From NCBI RefSeq assembly GCF_013201975.1, contig NZ_CP053845.1, positions 620,001 through 684,000 on the forward strand: DNA of 64,000 nt. Reading direction: 5' to 3'. Both the position numbers and the translations under genes were made by a program. The DNA comes from Campylobacter sp. CCUG 57310. Lineage in GTDB: Bacteria; Campylobacterota; Campylobacteria; Campylobacterales; Campylobacteraceae. The notes below the pieces were generated by a model that was not told where the DNA came from, searched no databases, and saw nothing but the letters and a program-made list of their open reading frames with translations. Positions 29,544-38,218 of this stretch are shown piece after piece. Each line of letters starts with the position of its first letter. The stretch's first letter is position 1.

Positions 29544-30323
29544 TTAAAATTCAACCGTAAATTTATCTCTGCTTTTAAAGCAAGCGCATTTGCTAAAGCC
29601 GAATTTCTTAGCGATATCTTCGCATTTTTGCCCGTTTAGCCCGATCTGATCTTTTGCGTGCGCATCAGAGCCAAAAGTTATGGCGATGTCTAAATTTGCA
29701 AGCTCTTCAAGAAGCAGATTTGACGGATACTGTTCGGTTACCGGTTTTCTAAACCCTGCGGCGTTAATTTCAACTACCAAATTTGCCTTTTTAATCGCGT
29801 TTAGAGCGTCTTTGGCTATCGTTCTTACGTCTTTTTTCGGAAGAAATTTAAATACCTTTATAAGATCAAGATGCCCTACGATGTCAAATTTACCGCTTCT
29901 TGCAAGTGCGCTTATGCAGTAAAAATAATCCTCCCAAATTTTATCTATGTCTTTATTTTTGTATTCGCCTATGAATTCGGGATTATCAAAGCCCCAACCG
30001 TTTATAAAGTGCACCGAGCCGATTAGATAATCAACTTTTCTATTTAGTACTCGCTCGTCCATAAAGCCATCTAAAAAATCAACCTCATATCCGAGCAAAA
30101 TTTCGATTTTGTCTTTAAATTCATCTTGCAAATTAAGAATTTCTCTCTCGTAAATTTCCATCTCGTCAAAGCTCATTCTATAAGCTTCGTCAAATTTCAT
30201 CGGAGCGTGATCTGAAAATCCAAAATATGAGCAACCCGATTTAATCGCCTCTAAAACATACTCTCGCGGCTCATCTACTGCGTGTTTGCAAAGCGGAGTG
30301 TGGTTATGCAGATCGACCTTCAT
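29544..30323 (-). CDS. hisJ: HisJ-like PHP-domain histidinol-phosphatase
   Basis: 259 residues from the ATG at 30323, which has an AAAGGAAATTTG site. The PHP metal-binding motif HNHTPLCKHA (about 6-15), FSDHAP, GYEVDF, GSVHF, GHLDL and FGSDAH define the HisK/HisJ histidinol-phosphatase type, which removes phosphate from histidinol-phosphate in histidine synthesis. Campylobacter species often also carry a HisB phosphatase domain, so the role could be another phosphoester. Separate from glnA by 88 bases. Confidence 0.85.
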   Translation of the reverse strand: MKVDLHNHTPLCKHAVDEPREYVLEAIKSGCSYFGFSDHAPMKFDEAYRMSFDEMEIYEREILNLQDEFKDKIEILLGYEVDFLDGFMDERVLNRKVDYLIGSVHFINGWGFDNPEFIGEYKNKDIDKIWEDYFYCISALARSGKFDIVGHLDLIKVFKFLPKKDVRTIAKDALNAIKKANLVVEINAAGFRKPVTEQYPSNLLLEELANLDIAITFGSDAHAKDQIGLNGQKCEDIAKKFGFSKCACFKSRDKFTVEF

Positions 30324-30426
30324 CAAATTTCCTTTTACTTTATAAATAGCAATCAAAATGCTATCAAAAGTTTATTAAATTTAAAGGCAATTTTTTTGTT
30401 TAAACTAATATTTCGTTAAATTTTAA

Positions 30427-30432
30427 TATAAT
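30427..30432 (+). promoter_or_regulatory. Probable -10 of the cheZ operon
   Basis: TATAAT 27 bases before the cheZ ATG, no clear -35. Confidence 0.45.
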
Positions 30433-30459
30433 CTTGCGAAATTTGGATTAGGAGTTGTT

Positions 30460-31182
30460 ATGACGCAAGAAGAGTTAGACGCCCTTATGGCAGGCGGACT
30501 TGACGGACTTGATGAAGAAGAGACAAAAGATGATGAGCCTTCTTTAAAATCAAGCGAAGAGAAAAAAAAAGATATAGTTGAAGAAAAGAGTTTGGGCGAT
30601 ACAGAAGTTTATAGTGAATATCGAGTATCGGCAAACGTAGCTTGGCCTCCGCCTCCTCCGACTGACGATCACAAGATGGTTCATCAGCTTGACGATGTCA
30701 CAAAGGATAGCGAAGAAAAAGCCACTCAGATGTTTGACAAGCTTGATGCGATCAATAACTTTTTTATGGATGCCGAAAGCGGTTGCAACGCTATCATTAA
30801 AGGGCTTGAAAGCAACATAGAAATTTTTACGAAGCTAAATGATAAATTTCCTAACGTAGCCGCATTTAAAGACGCTCTTGATAAAAACAACGAGCTTAAA
30901 AATAGCGCCGAGGACGTGCTTGGAAATATCCAAATGGGTGAAGATGAAGTGATGATGACTATGGATATGATGCAGTATCAAGATATCCACCGCCAAAAGA
31001 TAGAGCGCGTTATAAACGTTATGCGTGCACTTAGCAAGTATATGAGCAGCCTGTTTGAGGGCAAGATCGATGATGAAAAGCGCGTAGGATCTGCGGTACA
31101 TATCGCGGGCGATACTACTACTGAAAATTTGGTAAGTAATGATGATATCGAAGCCTTGATCGAAAGTTTGGGTAAGAAGTGA
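30460..31182 (+). CDS. cheZ: Chemotaxis phosphatase CheZ (epsilonproteobacterial type)
   Basis: 240 residues. The catalytic segment MMQYQDIHRQKIERVINVM (about 170-188) matches the CheZ motif with the Asp and Gln that dephosphorylate CheY-P. The long helices before it form the hairpin bundle. N-terminal residues 1-13 (MTQEELDALMAGG) and C-terminal NDDIEALIESLG both look like the CheY-binding peptide of FliM (SQ-EIDALL). An acidic, Pro-rich linker (about 15-75, PPPPPT) separates the N-terminal peptide from the body. ATG 30460 follows TAGGAGTTGTT. The end overlaps the next gene by four bases. Confidence 0.88.
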   Translation: MTQEELDALMAGGLDGLDEEETKDDEPSLKSSEEKKKDIVEEKSLGDTEVYSEYRVSANVAWPPPPPTDDHKMVHQLDDVTKDSEEKATQMFDKLDAINNFFMDAESGCNAIIKGLESNIEIFTKLNDKFPNVAAFKDALDKNNELKNSAEDVLGNIQMGEDEVMMTMDMMQYQDIHRQKIERVINVMRALSKYMSSLFEGKIDDEKRVGSAVHIAGDTTTENLVSNDDIEALIESLGKK

Positions 31183-32438
31183 AAAGACCCGAGTTATTAA
31201 GTCCTGCAGGAAATTTAACCAAACTAAAAATCGCGCTTGAATACGGAGCGGACGCCGTATATGCAAGTGTAGCCAGTTTCTCGCTTAGAACCCGCTCGGC
31301 TAGAGAATTTAACTTGCAAACCTTTGAAGAGGCGATAGATTATACTCATTCAAAGGGCAAGAAATTTTACGCTACCGTCAATGCCTTTCCTTTTAACTCG
31401 CAAATAGAGCCTTTAAAGCGCCATTTAAAGACGATTTCAGCGATGAAACCGGATGCTTTTATCATCGCAACCCCCGGCGTTATGAGCCTAGCTAAAGAGA
31501 TAGCGCCTGATATAGAGGTTCACCTCTCTACGCAGGCAAACGTGCTAAATTTCTTGGACGCTAAAATTTATCATGACATGGGCGCAAAGCGTATAGTCGT
31601 AGCGCGCGAGATGAATTTAAAAGACGTGATCAAGATAAAAGAGGCAATCTCTACTCTTGATATCGAAATTTTCGTGCACGGCTCGATGTGCTTTGCGTAT
31701 TCGGGGCGCTGTTTGGTAAGCTCAGTGCAAAGCGGTCGCATGGCAAATCGCGGAAGCTGCGCGAATGACTGTCGCTTTAAATACGAGCTTTACGCCAAAA
31801 ACGATGAAAGCGGAGTGCTATTTCGCCTTGAAGAGGATGAAAACGGCACGCACATCATGAATTCAAAGGATTTAAAGCTTGCTGCTCACGTTGAGGAGAT
31901 CATAAAATCAGGTGTTGTCGATAGCTTTAAGATAGAAGGGCGCACCAAAAGCGAATACTACGCGGCTTGTACCGCAAGAGCATATAAAATGGCGATAGAT
32001 GATGCTGTGGCGGGTAAATTTGACGCGCAAATTTATGACGCGGAGCTAAATACGCTTAAAAATCGTGGCTTTACCGACGGATACTTAGTGCATAGACCCT
32101 TTGAAAGACCAAGTACGCAAAATCACTTCAGCAGCCTAGAAGAGGGCACTCATCAGGTAAATGCCATAAGCGAGGACGGGGAGTTCTTTAAGTGCAAATT
32201 TAAGATAGTTTTAAACAGACCTTACGAGCTTGTAATGCCAATCGGCAAAGACGCAAGCGAAGCGGATAATGAAATTTGTAAAATTTACTCCAAAGATGGC
32301 AAAAAATTTATAGAATTTAAGAAACTCATCACAAAAAAAGGCAAAGAGATGAGCGAAATTCATAGCGGAAATGAAAATGAGGTGAATTTAGGCGTGAAGT
32401 TACCTGAATTTAGCTTTTTGAGAGAGGAGATAAGATGA
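31179..32438 (+). CDS. U32-family peptidase-like protein (TrhP-type tRNA hydroxylation)
   Basis: 419 residues, GTG start overlapping cheZ by four bases (GTGA). The N-terminal ELLSPAGNLTKLKIALEYGADAVY, EVHLSTQAN and the Cys-rich SMCFAYSGRCLVSS..NRGSCANDCR (about 165-210) are the U32 signature. Members with this length and these cysteines act in prephenate-dependent 5-hydroxyuridine formation in tRNA (TrhP/YegQ, RlhA relatives) and carry an Fe-S cluster. A protease role is no longer favoured for this type. Overlaps purE by four bases. Confidence 0.85.
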   Translation: MKRPELLSPAGNLTKLKIALEYGADAVYASVASFSLRTRSAREFNLQTFEEAIDYTHSKGKKFYATVNAFPFNSQIEPLKRHLKTISAMKPDAFIIATPGVMSLAKEIAPDIEVHLSTQANVLNFLDAKIYHDMGAKRIVVAREMNLKDVIKIKEAISTLDIEIFVHGSMCFAYSGRCLVSSVQSGRMANRGSCANDCRFKYELYAKNDESGVLFRLEEDENGTHIMNSKDLKLAAHVEEIIKSGVVDSFKIEGRTKSEYYAACTARAYKMAIDDAVAGKFDAQIYDAELNTLKNRGFTDGYLVHRPFERPSTQNHFSSLEEGTHQVNAISEDGEFFKCKFKIVLNRPYELVMPIGKDASEADNEICKIYSKDGKKFIEFKKLITKKGKEMSEIHSGNENEVNLGVKLPEFSFLREEIR

Positions 32439-32932
32439 AATTTGTTTCGATTATAATGGGAAGCAAGAGTGATTATGAGATAGTAAATGAAGCGGCGAAA
32501 GTTTTAGAAAAATTTGAAGTAAGCTACGAGCTTATCATCTCTTCGGCACATAGAAGCCCAAAGAGAACCAGTGAATATGTATCAAGCGCGGAAAGCAGAG
32601 GAGCTCAGGTATTTATCGCAGCAGCAGGCATGGCGGCTCACTTGGCAGGAGCGATCGCTGCAAATACAACTCGCCCCGTTATCGGCATACCGATGGGCGG
32701 AAGCTCATTAAGCGGTGTTGATGCGCTTTATTCTACGGTGCAAATGCCTGCGGGCATGCCGGTAGGAACTGTCGCCATCGGCAAGGCCGGAGCGGTAAAT
32801 GCGGCCTATCTTGCGCTTCAAATTTTAGCGCTTAATGATAGCTCGCTTGATGAGAGATTAAGAGCAGATAGAGACGCTAAAGCAAAAGCGGTCGAGGAAG
32901 ACTCGAAAAAAGTGGAGGTCTTACTCGCGTAA
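32435..32932 (+). CDS. purE: 5-(carboxyamino)imidazole ribonucleotide mutase PurE
   Basis: 165 residues, class I PurE length. The motif IIMGSKSDYEIV (about 6-17), SAHRSPKRT (about 41-49) with the catalytic His, and GMAAHLAGAIAANT are conserved. Converts N5-CAIR to CAIR in purine synthesis. ATG overlaps the stop of the U32 gene. Confidence 0.96.
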   Translation: MKFVSIIMGSKSDYEIVNEAAKVLEKFEVSYELIISSAHRSPKRTSEYVSSAESRGAQVFIAAAGMAAHLAGAIAANTTRPVIGIPMGGSSLSGVDALYSTVQMPAGMPVGTVAIGKAGAVNAAYLALQILALNDSSLDERLRADRDAKAKAVEEDSKKVEVLLA

Positions 32933-32943
32933 AAGGAGCAAAA

Positions 32944-33414
32944 ATGCAGACTTATTTAAGCATTGATGAATTTTGCAAGCTCGTGCATTTGGATCATGAA
33001 GTGATAGAAGGCATGATAAAGCGCGGAGTGCTAAATACAAAAGAGCAAGACGGCAAAATTTACATAGAGGCAAATGAAGGCACGATGAGCGTAGTTCCAA
33101 GCGTAAGTGCGAATTTAAGTATAACAAGCAAGCCAAGCGAGGGATTTAGTTTCGTTGAAAAGACAATAGGCACTATCTTAAATTTGCACGAAAAGGTTCT
33201 TGATGCTAAGGATGAAACGCTTGAGGCTTTAAGAAATGAGAATAAATTTTTAAAAGAGGCGCTTTATTCGATGCAAGAGCTTTACGATGAGGATAGAAAG
33301 ACGATAGATACGCTTAACGAGCAGCTTAAAAAGGCTAATGAAGAGATTGAGTTCTTAAAGCGTAAATATAAGCTAATGTGGAATAAGGCTGTAGAAAACT
33401 TCAAGGATAGTTAG
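32944..33414 (+). CDS. DUF3972-like coiled-coil protein
   Basis: 156 residues. N-terminal part (1-40: YLSIDEFCKLVHLDHEVIEGMIKRGVL) looks like a small helix-turn-helix/MerR-like fold, followed by a low-complexity linker and a coiled coil (about 75-150) with heptad leucines. Restricted, as far as I know, to epsilonproteobacteria. AAAAGGAGCAAAA gives a strong start at 32944. No function assigned; the layout would fit a DNA- or partner-binding structural protein. Confidence 0.65.
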   Translation: MQTYLSIDEFCKLVHLDHEVIEGMIKRGVLNTKEQDGKIYIEANEGTMSVVPSVSANLSITSKPSEGFSFVEKTIGTILNLHEKVLDAKDETLEALRNENKFLKEALYSMQELYDEDRKTIDTLNEQLKKANEEIEFLKRKYKLMWNKAVENFKDS

Positions 33415-33842
33415 TGCAAATAGTAGAGTTAAAAGAAAGCTTTGAAATTTGCGGACTAAAAATTCGCACAGATAACGCTAGCGAGATGAACGGCGAGGGT
33501 AGAATAGCTGATCTATGGAGAGAGTTTTTAAACTCCAGCTATAACGGAACAGATGAAATTTGCGCTGTTTATCATGAGTATGAAAGCGATGTAAACGGCT
33601 CTTACTCTTTGCTTGTGGGCACTAAAGGCTCGCCGCGCGGAGTTTATGAAAAAGTGACTGTAAAAGCGGGCAAATATGCCGTATTTAGCAAAGATGGCGC
33701 TAATGAGAAAGCCGTGATAGAGCTCTGGCGTGAAATTTGGGAGTTTTTTGAAAGCTCAAATTTAAAAAGAGCCTACGTGACGGACTTTGAAAAGTATTTA
33801 AAAGACAAAATAGAAATTTATGTATCTATAAAGCAAGGATAA
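33414..33842 (+). CDS. GyrI-like effector-binding domain protein
   Basis: 142 residues, GTG start sharing one base with the previous stop (TAGTG). Sequence features of the SOUL/GyrI fold: IADLWREF near residue 31, [22 protein letters not shown] and the conserved acidic [10 protein letters not shown] followed by a final DFEKY. Stand-alone domains of this kind bind small hydrophobic or cationic ligands or protect gyrase. No DNA-binding domain is attached here. Confidence 0.75.
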   Translation: MQIVELKESFEICGLKIRTDNASEMNGEGRIADLWREFLNSSYNGTDEICAVYHEYESDVNGSYSLLVGTKGSPRGVYEKVTVKAGKYAVFSKDGANEKAVIELWREIWEFFESSNLKRAYVTDFEKYLKDKIEIYVSIKQG

Positions 33843-33844
33843 AA

Positions 33845-34717
33845 ATGACATTTTCACAAATTATTTTAACACTGCAAAACTACTGGCAAGAGCTTGGCTG
33901 TGTGATACTTCAGCCATACGATATGCCCGCAGGTGCAGGAACATACCATCAAGCGACATTTTTAAGAAGTCTTGGCAAAAAGCCTTGGGCGACAGCTTAT
34001 GTAGCGCCGTCTCGCCGTCCGACCGACGGTAGATACGGAGAGAATCCAAACCGCTTGGGAGCGTACTATCAATTTCAAGTTTTAATCAAACCAAGCCCTG
34101 AAAACATCCAAGAGCTTTATCTAAAAAGCCTTGAAAAACTTGGTTTTGATCTTAAAAAGCACGATATCCGCTTCGTGGAAGACAACTGGGAGAGTCCAAC
34201 ACTTGGCGCATGGGGACTTGGTTGGGAAGTTTGGCTTGACGGTATGGAAGTGACGCAATTTACGTATTTTCAGCAGGTGGGCGGCATCACTTGCGATCTA
34301 GTAAGTGCCGAGATAACATACGGGCTTGAACGCCTTGCTATGTATCTGCAAGATGTTGATAGCGTATATGACATCGTTTGGGACGATAATGGCGGCAATG
34401 TCGTAACTTACGGCGATGTGCATAAGCAAGGCGAGTATGAGTGGAGTAAATATAACTTCGAAGTTGCCGATACGAAGATGCTTTTTAATCAGTTTGAAAA
34501 CGCCTTTAACGAGTGCAAAAACTGCCTGGAGGCTAAAATTTCACTTCCTGCTTATGATTATTGTATGCTTGCGGCGCATACTTTTAATGTGCTTGACGCG
34601 CGTGGAGCGATTTCCGTAACTCAAAGACAAGACTATATCCTGAAAATTCGCGAGCTGGCTAAAGAGTGTGCTCTAACTTACAAGGCTAGCATAGATGAGC
34701 AAGAGGCGAATTCGTAA
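33845..34717 (+). CDS. glyQ: Glycyl-tRNA synthetase alpha subunit
   Basis: 290 residues, normal for GlyQ. Starts [19 protein letters not shown], with [22 protein letters not shown] and [13 protein letters not shown], the class II motif regions of the alpha subunit. Forms the alpha2beta2 enzyme with GlyS, which is not in the window. Only two bases after the GyrI-like gene, behind AAGGATAAAA. Confidence 0.97.
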   Translation: MTFSQIILTLQNYWQELGCVILQPYDMPAGAGTYHQATFLRSLGKKPWATAYVAPSRRPTDGRYGENPNRLGAYYQFQVLIKPSPENIQELYLKSLEKLGFDLKKHDIRFVEDNWESPTLGAWGLGWEVWLDGMEVTQFTYFQQVGGITCDLVSAEITYGLERLAMYLQDVDSVYDIVWDDNGGNVVTYGDVHKQGEYEWSKYNFEVADTKMLFNQFENAFNECKNCLEAKISLPAYDYCMLAAHTFNVLDARGAISVTQRQDYILKIRELAKECALTYKASIDEQEANS

Positions 34718-35446
34718 ATGAAAATAGCTGAAATTTATAAATTTTTAAATGAGCTAAGCCCGTTTGAAAATCAAGAGAGCTGGGATAATAGCGGACTTAT
34801 AATCGGCTCGCCTCATGATGAAGTGAATCAAATTTATCTAAGCCTTGATATTGATTTTGAGCTTTTGAGTGAAGTTAAGCCAAATTCGCTTATCATTACC
34901 CATCATCCGCTGATATTTAAAGGGTTAAAAAGCATAAATTCAAGCCTTTATCCAAGCTCGCTCATAACGCAGATGATAAAAAAAGAAATTTCATTAATAA
35001 GCCTTCATACGAATTACGATTTAAGCCATCTAAACGAATATGTAGCAAGCGAAATTTTGGGCTTTAAAGAGTATGAAAAAGATGAATTTTTGCTTTATAT
35101 GGATGTGAATTTCAGCTTTGATGAGCTTTGTGATTTTATAAAGGATAAATTTAGCCTGCAAACTTTAAGAGTTGCAAAAACTACTAACGAAAATAGAATT
35201 CGCCGTCTTGCACTTTGCACTGGAAGCGGCGGAGATCTGATGTCAAAAGTTAAAGCCGACGCATTTTTGAGCGGGGACTTTAAATATCATCAAGCGCTTG
35301 AAGCCAAGATGAACGGACTAAATTTGATAGACATAGGGCATTTTGAAACAGAGCGCTATTTTGGGGAATCCTTGGCAAAATATTTGCAAAATTTGGGAGT
35401 TTTCATTATAATAACTAACTCAAAAAACCCATTTGTATACCGCTAA
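34718..35446 (+). CDS. NIF3/YbgI-family metal-binding protein
   Basis: 242 residues. Motifs: QESWDNSGLIIG (about 19-30), ITHHPLIFKGLK (about 60-71), SLHTNYDLSH (about 95) and GHFETERYF near the C-terminus, which supply the two-metal site of the NIF3 fold. Often annotated GTP cyclohydrolase type 2; the cellular role is unclear. ATG follows the glyQ stop directly (TAAATG), so translation is coupled. Confidence 0.88.
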   Translation: MKIAEIYKFLNELSPFENQESWDNSGLIIGSPHDEVNQIYLSLDIDFELLSEVKPNSLIITHHPLIFKGLKSINSSLYPSSLITQMIKKEISLISLHTNYDLSHLNEYVASEILGFKEYEKDEFLLYMDVNFSFDELCDFIKDKFSLQTLRVAKTTNENRIRRLALCTGSGGDLMSKVKADAFLSGDFKYHQALEAKMNGLNLIDIGHFETERYFGESLAKYLQNLGVFIIITNSKNPFVYR

Positions 35447-35461
35447 ACAAAAAGGAAAGTT

Positions 35462-36172
35462 ATGAATAAATATTTAGAGCAGCTTGTCGATCTTGCCCAA
35501 ATCGATAAAGAGATTGACGGATTTGGACCTAGACTAGAAAAAGTCGAGCGTGTTTTAAGAGCTACAAAAGATGAGCAAGCAGGTATTGCCGAGCAAATTT
35601 CAAATATTGACGAAGCCGTAGCCGAGTTAAAATCTCAAAAATCACAAACCAACTCTCATATCGCTGAATTTTCCGCCAAGATCAAAGATGTCTCAAAGAA
35701 AAGCTCAGCAGCAAAGACCGAAAAAGAGATAAAGGCTCTTCAGCTTGAAGATGAGCTTGCCAGAGAGCAACTTGAGGCTGCGAATGAGGAGATTGAAAGG
35801 CTTGAAAAGATAATCGCAAATAAAAACGATCTAAAAACCGAGCTTGAGGCTAAAAGCGCCGAGCTTACAACAAGCCTGCAAAAAATTGAAGCCGACATCG
35901 CTCAAGAGGTAAGTGCGATAGAAAAAGAAAGAGCTGAAATTTATGCAAAAAAAGATAAATTAATCGGCGATATGAATCAAAAAATTCTTACATTTTACGA
36001 GAAAATTCGTAAGTGGGCTCACAATACCGCCGTAGTACCTGTAAAAAAACAAGCATGCTATGGCTGTTTCATGCAGATAAATGATAAAACGTATTCTGCG
36101 GTTATAAAGGGCGAAGATGTCGTTACTTGCCCGCATTGCGGAAGAATTTTATATAAAGAGACGGCTGAATAG
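35462..36172 (+). CDS. Coiled-coil zinc-ribbon protein (zf-RING_7 / CT398-like)
   Basis: 236 residues. A long antiparallel coiled coil (about 10-180) precedes a C-terminal zinc ribbon, CYGC...CPHC (about 199-226). This is the architecture of the CT398/HP0958 family. In Helicobacter the homologue (FlgZ, HP0958) stabilises RpoN and binds flaA mRNA, so a role in flagellar regulation is plausible here. AAAGGAAAGTT precedes ATG 35462. Assignment by architecture and neighbourhood. Confidence 0.82.
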   Translation: MNKYLEQLVDLAQIDKEIDGFGPRLEKVERVLRATKDEQAGIAEQISNIDEAVAELKSQKSQTNSHIAEFSAKIKDVSKKSSAAKTEKEIKALQLEDELAREQLEAANEEIERLEKIIANKNDLKTELEAKSAELTTSLQKIEADIAQEVSAIEKERAEIYAKKDKLIGDMNQKILTFYEKIRKWAHNTAVVPVKKQACYGCFMQINDKTYSAVIKGEDVVTCPHCGRILYKETAE

Positions 36173-36181
36173 CCCTAAAAT

Positions 36182-37336
36182 TTGGTAATAATATATTATA
36201 TTTTAGCTCTGATTGCATTTGCGATCGGGGCTTTACCGCTTCTTTTTATCGCCTTTAAAACAAAATATCACCGCTCGATTCCCGCTAGATTTTTTCTTTT
36301 TAACAATCCCAAATTTGATGAAGCAGACATTCATTTCCATGCTTGCTCGTTTGGTGAAATTCGCTCTATTGCGCCACTTTTAAAAAAATTTCAAAGCATT
36401 GCCGTAAGCGTGATAACAAAAACAGGATTTGACGAAGCTAAAAAAATAACGCCAAACACAAGATTTTTGCCGTTTGAAATTTTTATCCCTTTTTGGCTTA
36501 AAAGATCTAAAATTTTAGTTATCTTTGAAGCCGAGCTTTGGCTTATGCTTGTATTTTGGGCTAAATTTAAAGGCTCAAGAGTTATTTTGATAAATGCCAG
36601 AATTTCAGATAGAAGCTATAAAAGATACTTGAAATTTGGCTTTTTTTATAAAGAAATTTTTCAATTTATAGATAAAATTTATGCGCAAAGCGAGCTTGAT
36701 AAACAAAGACTAATCGGTCTTGGCGCAAAAAACGTAGTCGTAAGCGGAAATATCAAATCGGCTTTTTTGCCTAGTATTAGTAAAGCTTACACCAAGCCAA
36801 AAGAGCGTATTATAGTGCTTGCAAGCACTCATAGAGAGGAAGAAGAGCTACTGTTAAATCATATAAATTTGAGAGATAACGATAAGCTTATTTTGGTTCC
36901 GCGCCACCCTGAGAGATTTGATGAAGCGGGTGAAATTTTGGCTAAATTTGCCCGCAATCACGGCTTTAGTTTTGAGATATTTTCAAAATCTAAAAATTTC
37001 AGCGCCAAATGCGTGGTTGTTGATACCATGGGCGAGCTTGTAAATATATACGCTATATCAGACATCGTGATCTTGGGTGGTAGTTTTGTGCCAAATGTCG
37101 GCGGACACAATCCGATCGAGGCGGCTCAGTTTGAAAATAGTATAATTACGGGAGAGTTTATATTTAACCAAAAGGCTCTTTTTGAACAAGTTGATGACGT
37201 TGTGTTTTCTAAAGCGGGGGATGTCGGCGATTTGCTTAAAAAAGAGCTAAAAAAGAGTAAAATCCGTTCGCTTGGAAGTGCGGATGAGATCATAAAAGAC
37301 ATTAAGGATAGTTGTGAAAGAGGAAAAAGCTTATAA
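36182..37336 (+). CDS. waaA: Kdo transferase WaaA (KdtA)
   Basis: 384 residues, GT30 family. N-terminal membrane anchor (3-25), then the FHACSFGEIRSIAPL segment (about 52-66) with the conserved Glu, a GT-B donor domain with VLASTHREEEELL and LVPRHPERF, and GGSFVPNVGGHNPIEAA (about 302-318). Adds Kdo to lipid IVA in LPS/LOS assembly. Start is TTG 36182 without a clear ribosome binding site, nine bases after the preceding stop, so coupling is likely. Confidence 0.93.
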   Translation: MVIIYYILALIAFAIGALPLLFIAFKTKYHRSIPARFFLFNNPKFDEADIHFHACSFGEIRSIAPLLKKFQSIAVSVITKTGFDEAKKITPNTRFLPFEIFIPFWLKRSKILVIFEAELWLMLVFWAKFKGSRVILINARISDRSYKRYLKFGFFYKEIFQFIDKIYAQSELDKQRLIGLGAKNVVVSGNIKSAFLPSISKAYTKPKERIIVLASTHREEEELLLNHINLRDNDKLILVPRHPERFDEAGEILAKFARNHGFSFEIFSKSKNFSAKCVVVDTMGELVNIYAISDIVILGGSFVPNVGGHNPIEAAQFENSIITGEFIFNQKALFEQVDDVVFSKAGDVGDLLKKELKKSKIRSLGSADEIIKDIKDSCERGKSL

Positions 37337-38072
37337 ACTCCTTGCTTTGCAAGAGGGAATTTCAAACAACGAAGCAAAGGAGCTCATAGATAGCGGATTA
37401 GTAAGCGCAAAGGGACAAAAAATCGTAGTTGCAAGAGCTATGATGAGTGTTGCTACTAAATTTAGCGTGCAGAAGATGCCAAAACCTAGCGTGATATTTG
37501 AAGATGAAAATTTAATCGCTATCAATAAGCCTGCGTTTTTGACATCGGAAAAAGTAAGTCAAATTTACAAATTTCCGCTTTTGCACCGTCTTGATAAAGA
37601 GACCAGCGGAGTGCTTTTGCTCGTTAAAAATGAGGAATTTCAAAAAAAAGCCATTGAGGAATTTAAACATCACCGAGTAAAAAAAGAGTATATCGCGATG
37701 GTTAAAGGAATTTTAAGCGAAGATGTAAGAGTCGATGAACCTATAATCACTCTTAAAAATAAAGGCGGAGCGTATTCGAAAATTTCAAAAGACGGGAAAG
37801 AGGCTGTTTCTATAATCTCACCTATCATGGTGGCAGGCAAAAAAAGCTTGGTGAGAGTTGAAATCCCAACAGGCAGAACGCATCAGATAAGAGTGCACCT
37901 AAATCATATCGGATTTGGTATAGTCGGCGATGAAAAATACGCTAAAAATAGATCAAAACGAATGTATTTGCATGCATATAAGATAGAAATTTTAGGATAT
38001 AAATTTAGGGCGAATTTGGGAAGTGATTTTAATGATTTTGGCTTTGAGATAGGCAAGAATTTTGAAGTTTAA
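37314..38072 (+). CDS. RluA-family pseudouridine synthase
   Basis: 252 residues, GTG start 23 bases inside waaA. A short S4-like N-terminus (1-45) precedes the catalytic domain with HRLDKETSGVLLL (about 93-105; catalytic Asp in LDKETSG), KKEYIAMVKG and GRTHQIRVHLNHIGFGIVGD. Modifies uridine in rRNA or tRNA; the exact target cannot be told from sequence. Last gene of the purE-glyQ-waaA block; an AT-rich gap of about 145 bases follows. Confidence 0.9.
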   Translation: MKEEKAYKLLALQEGISNNEAKELIDSGLVSAKGQKIVVARAMMSVATKFSVQKMPKPSVIFEDENLIAINKPAFLTSEKVSQIYKFPLLHRLDKETSGVLLLVKNEEFQKKAIEEFKHHRVKKEYIAMVKGILSEDVRVDEPIITLKNKGGAYSKISKDGKEAVSIISPIMVAGKKSLVRVEIPTGRTHQIRVHLNHIGFGIVGDEKYAKNRSKRMYLHAYKIEILGYKFRANLGSDFNDFGFEIGKNFEV

Positions 38073-38218
38073 AGAGTGATAAAGCTAAAATTTAGTAAAA
38101 TGCGTCCCTTATGTGTTTAAATTAATTATAAATAGGCAAAATTTTAGGCATTTTAAAGTGCTTAGGATAAGCCAAAAGCCATATTTGGCTAGCAAATAAA
38201 ATTAAAAAAGGTAAAGTT

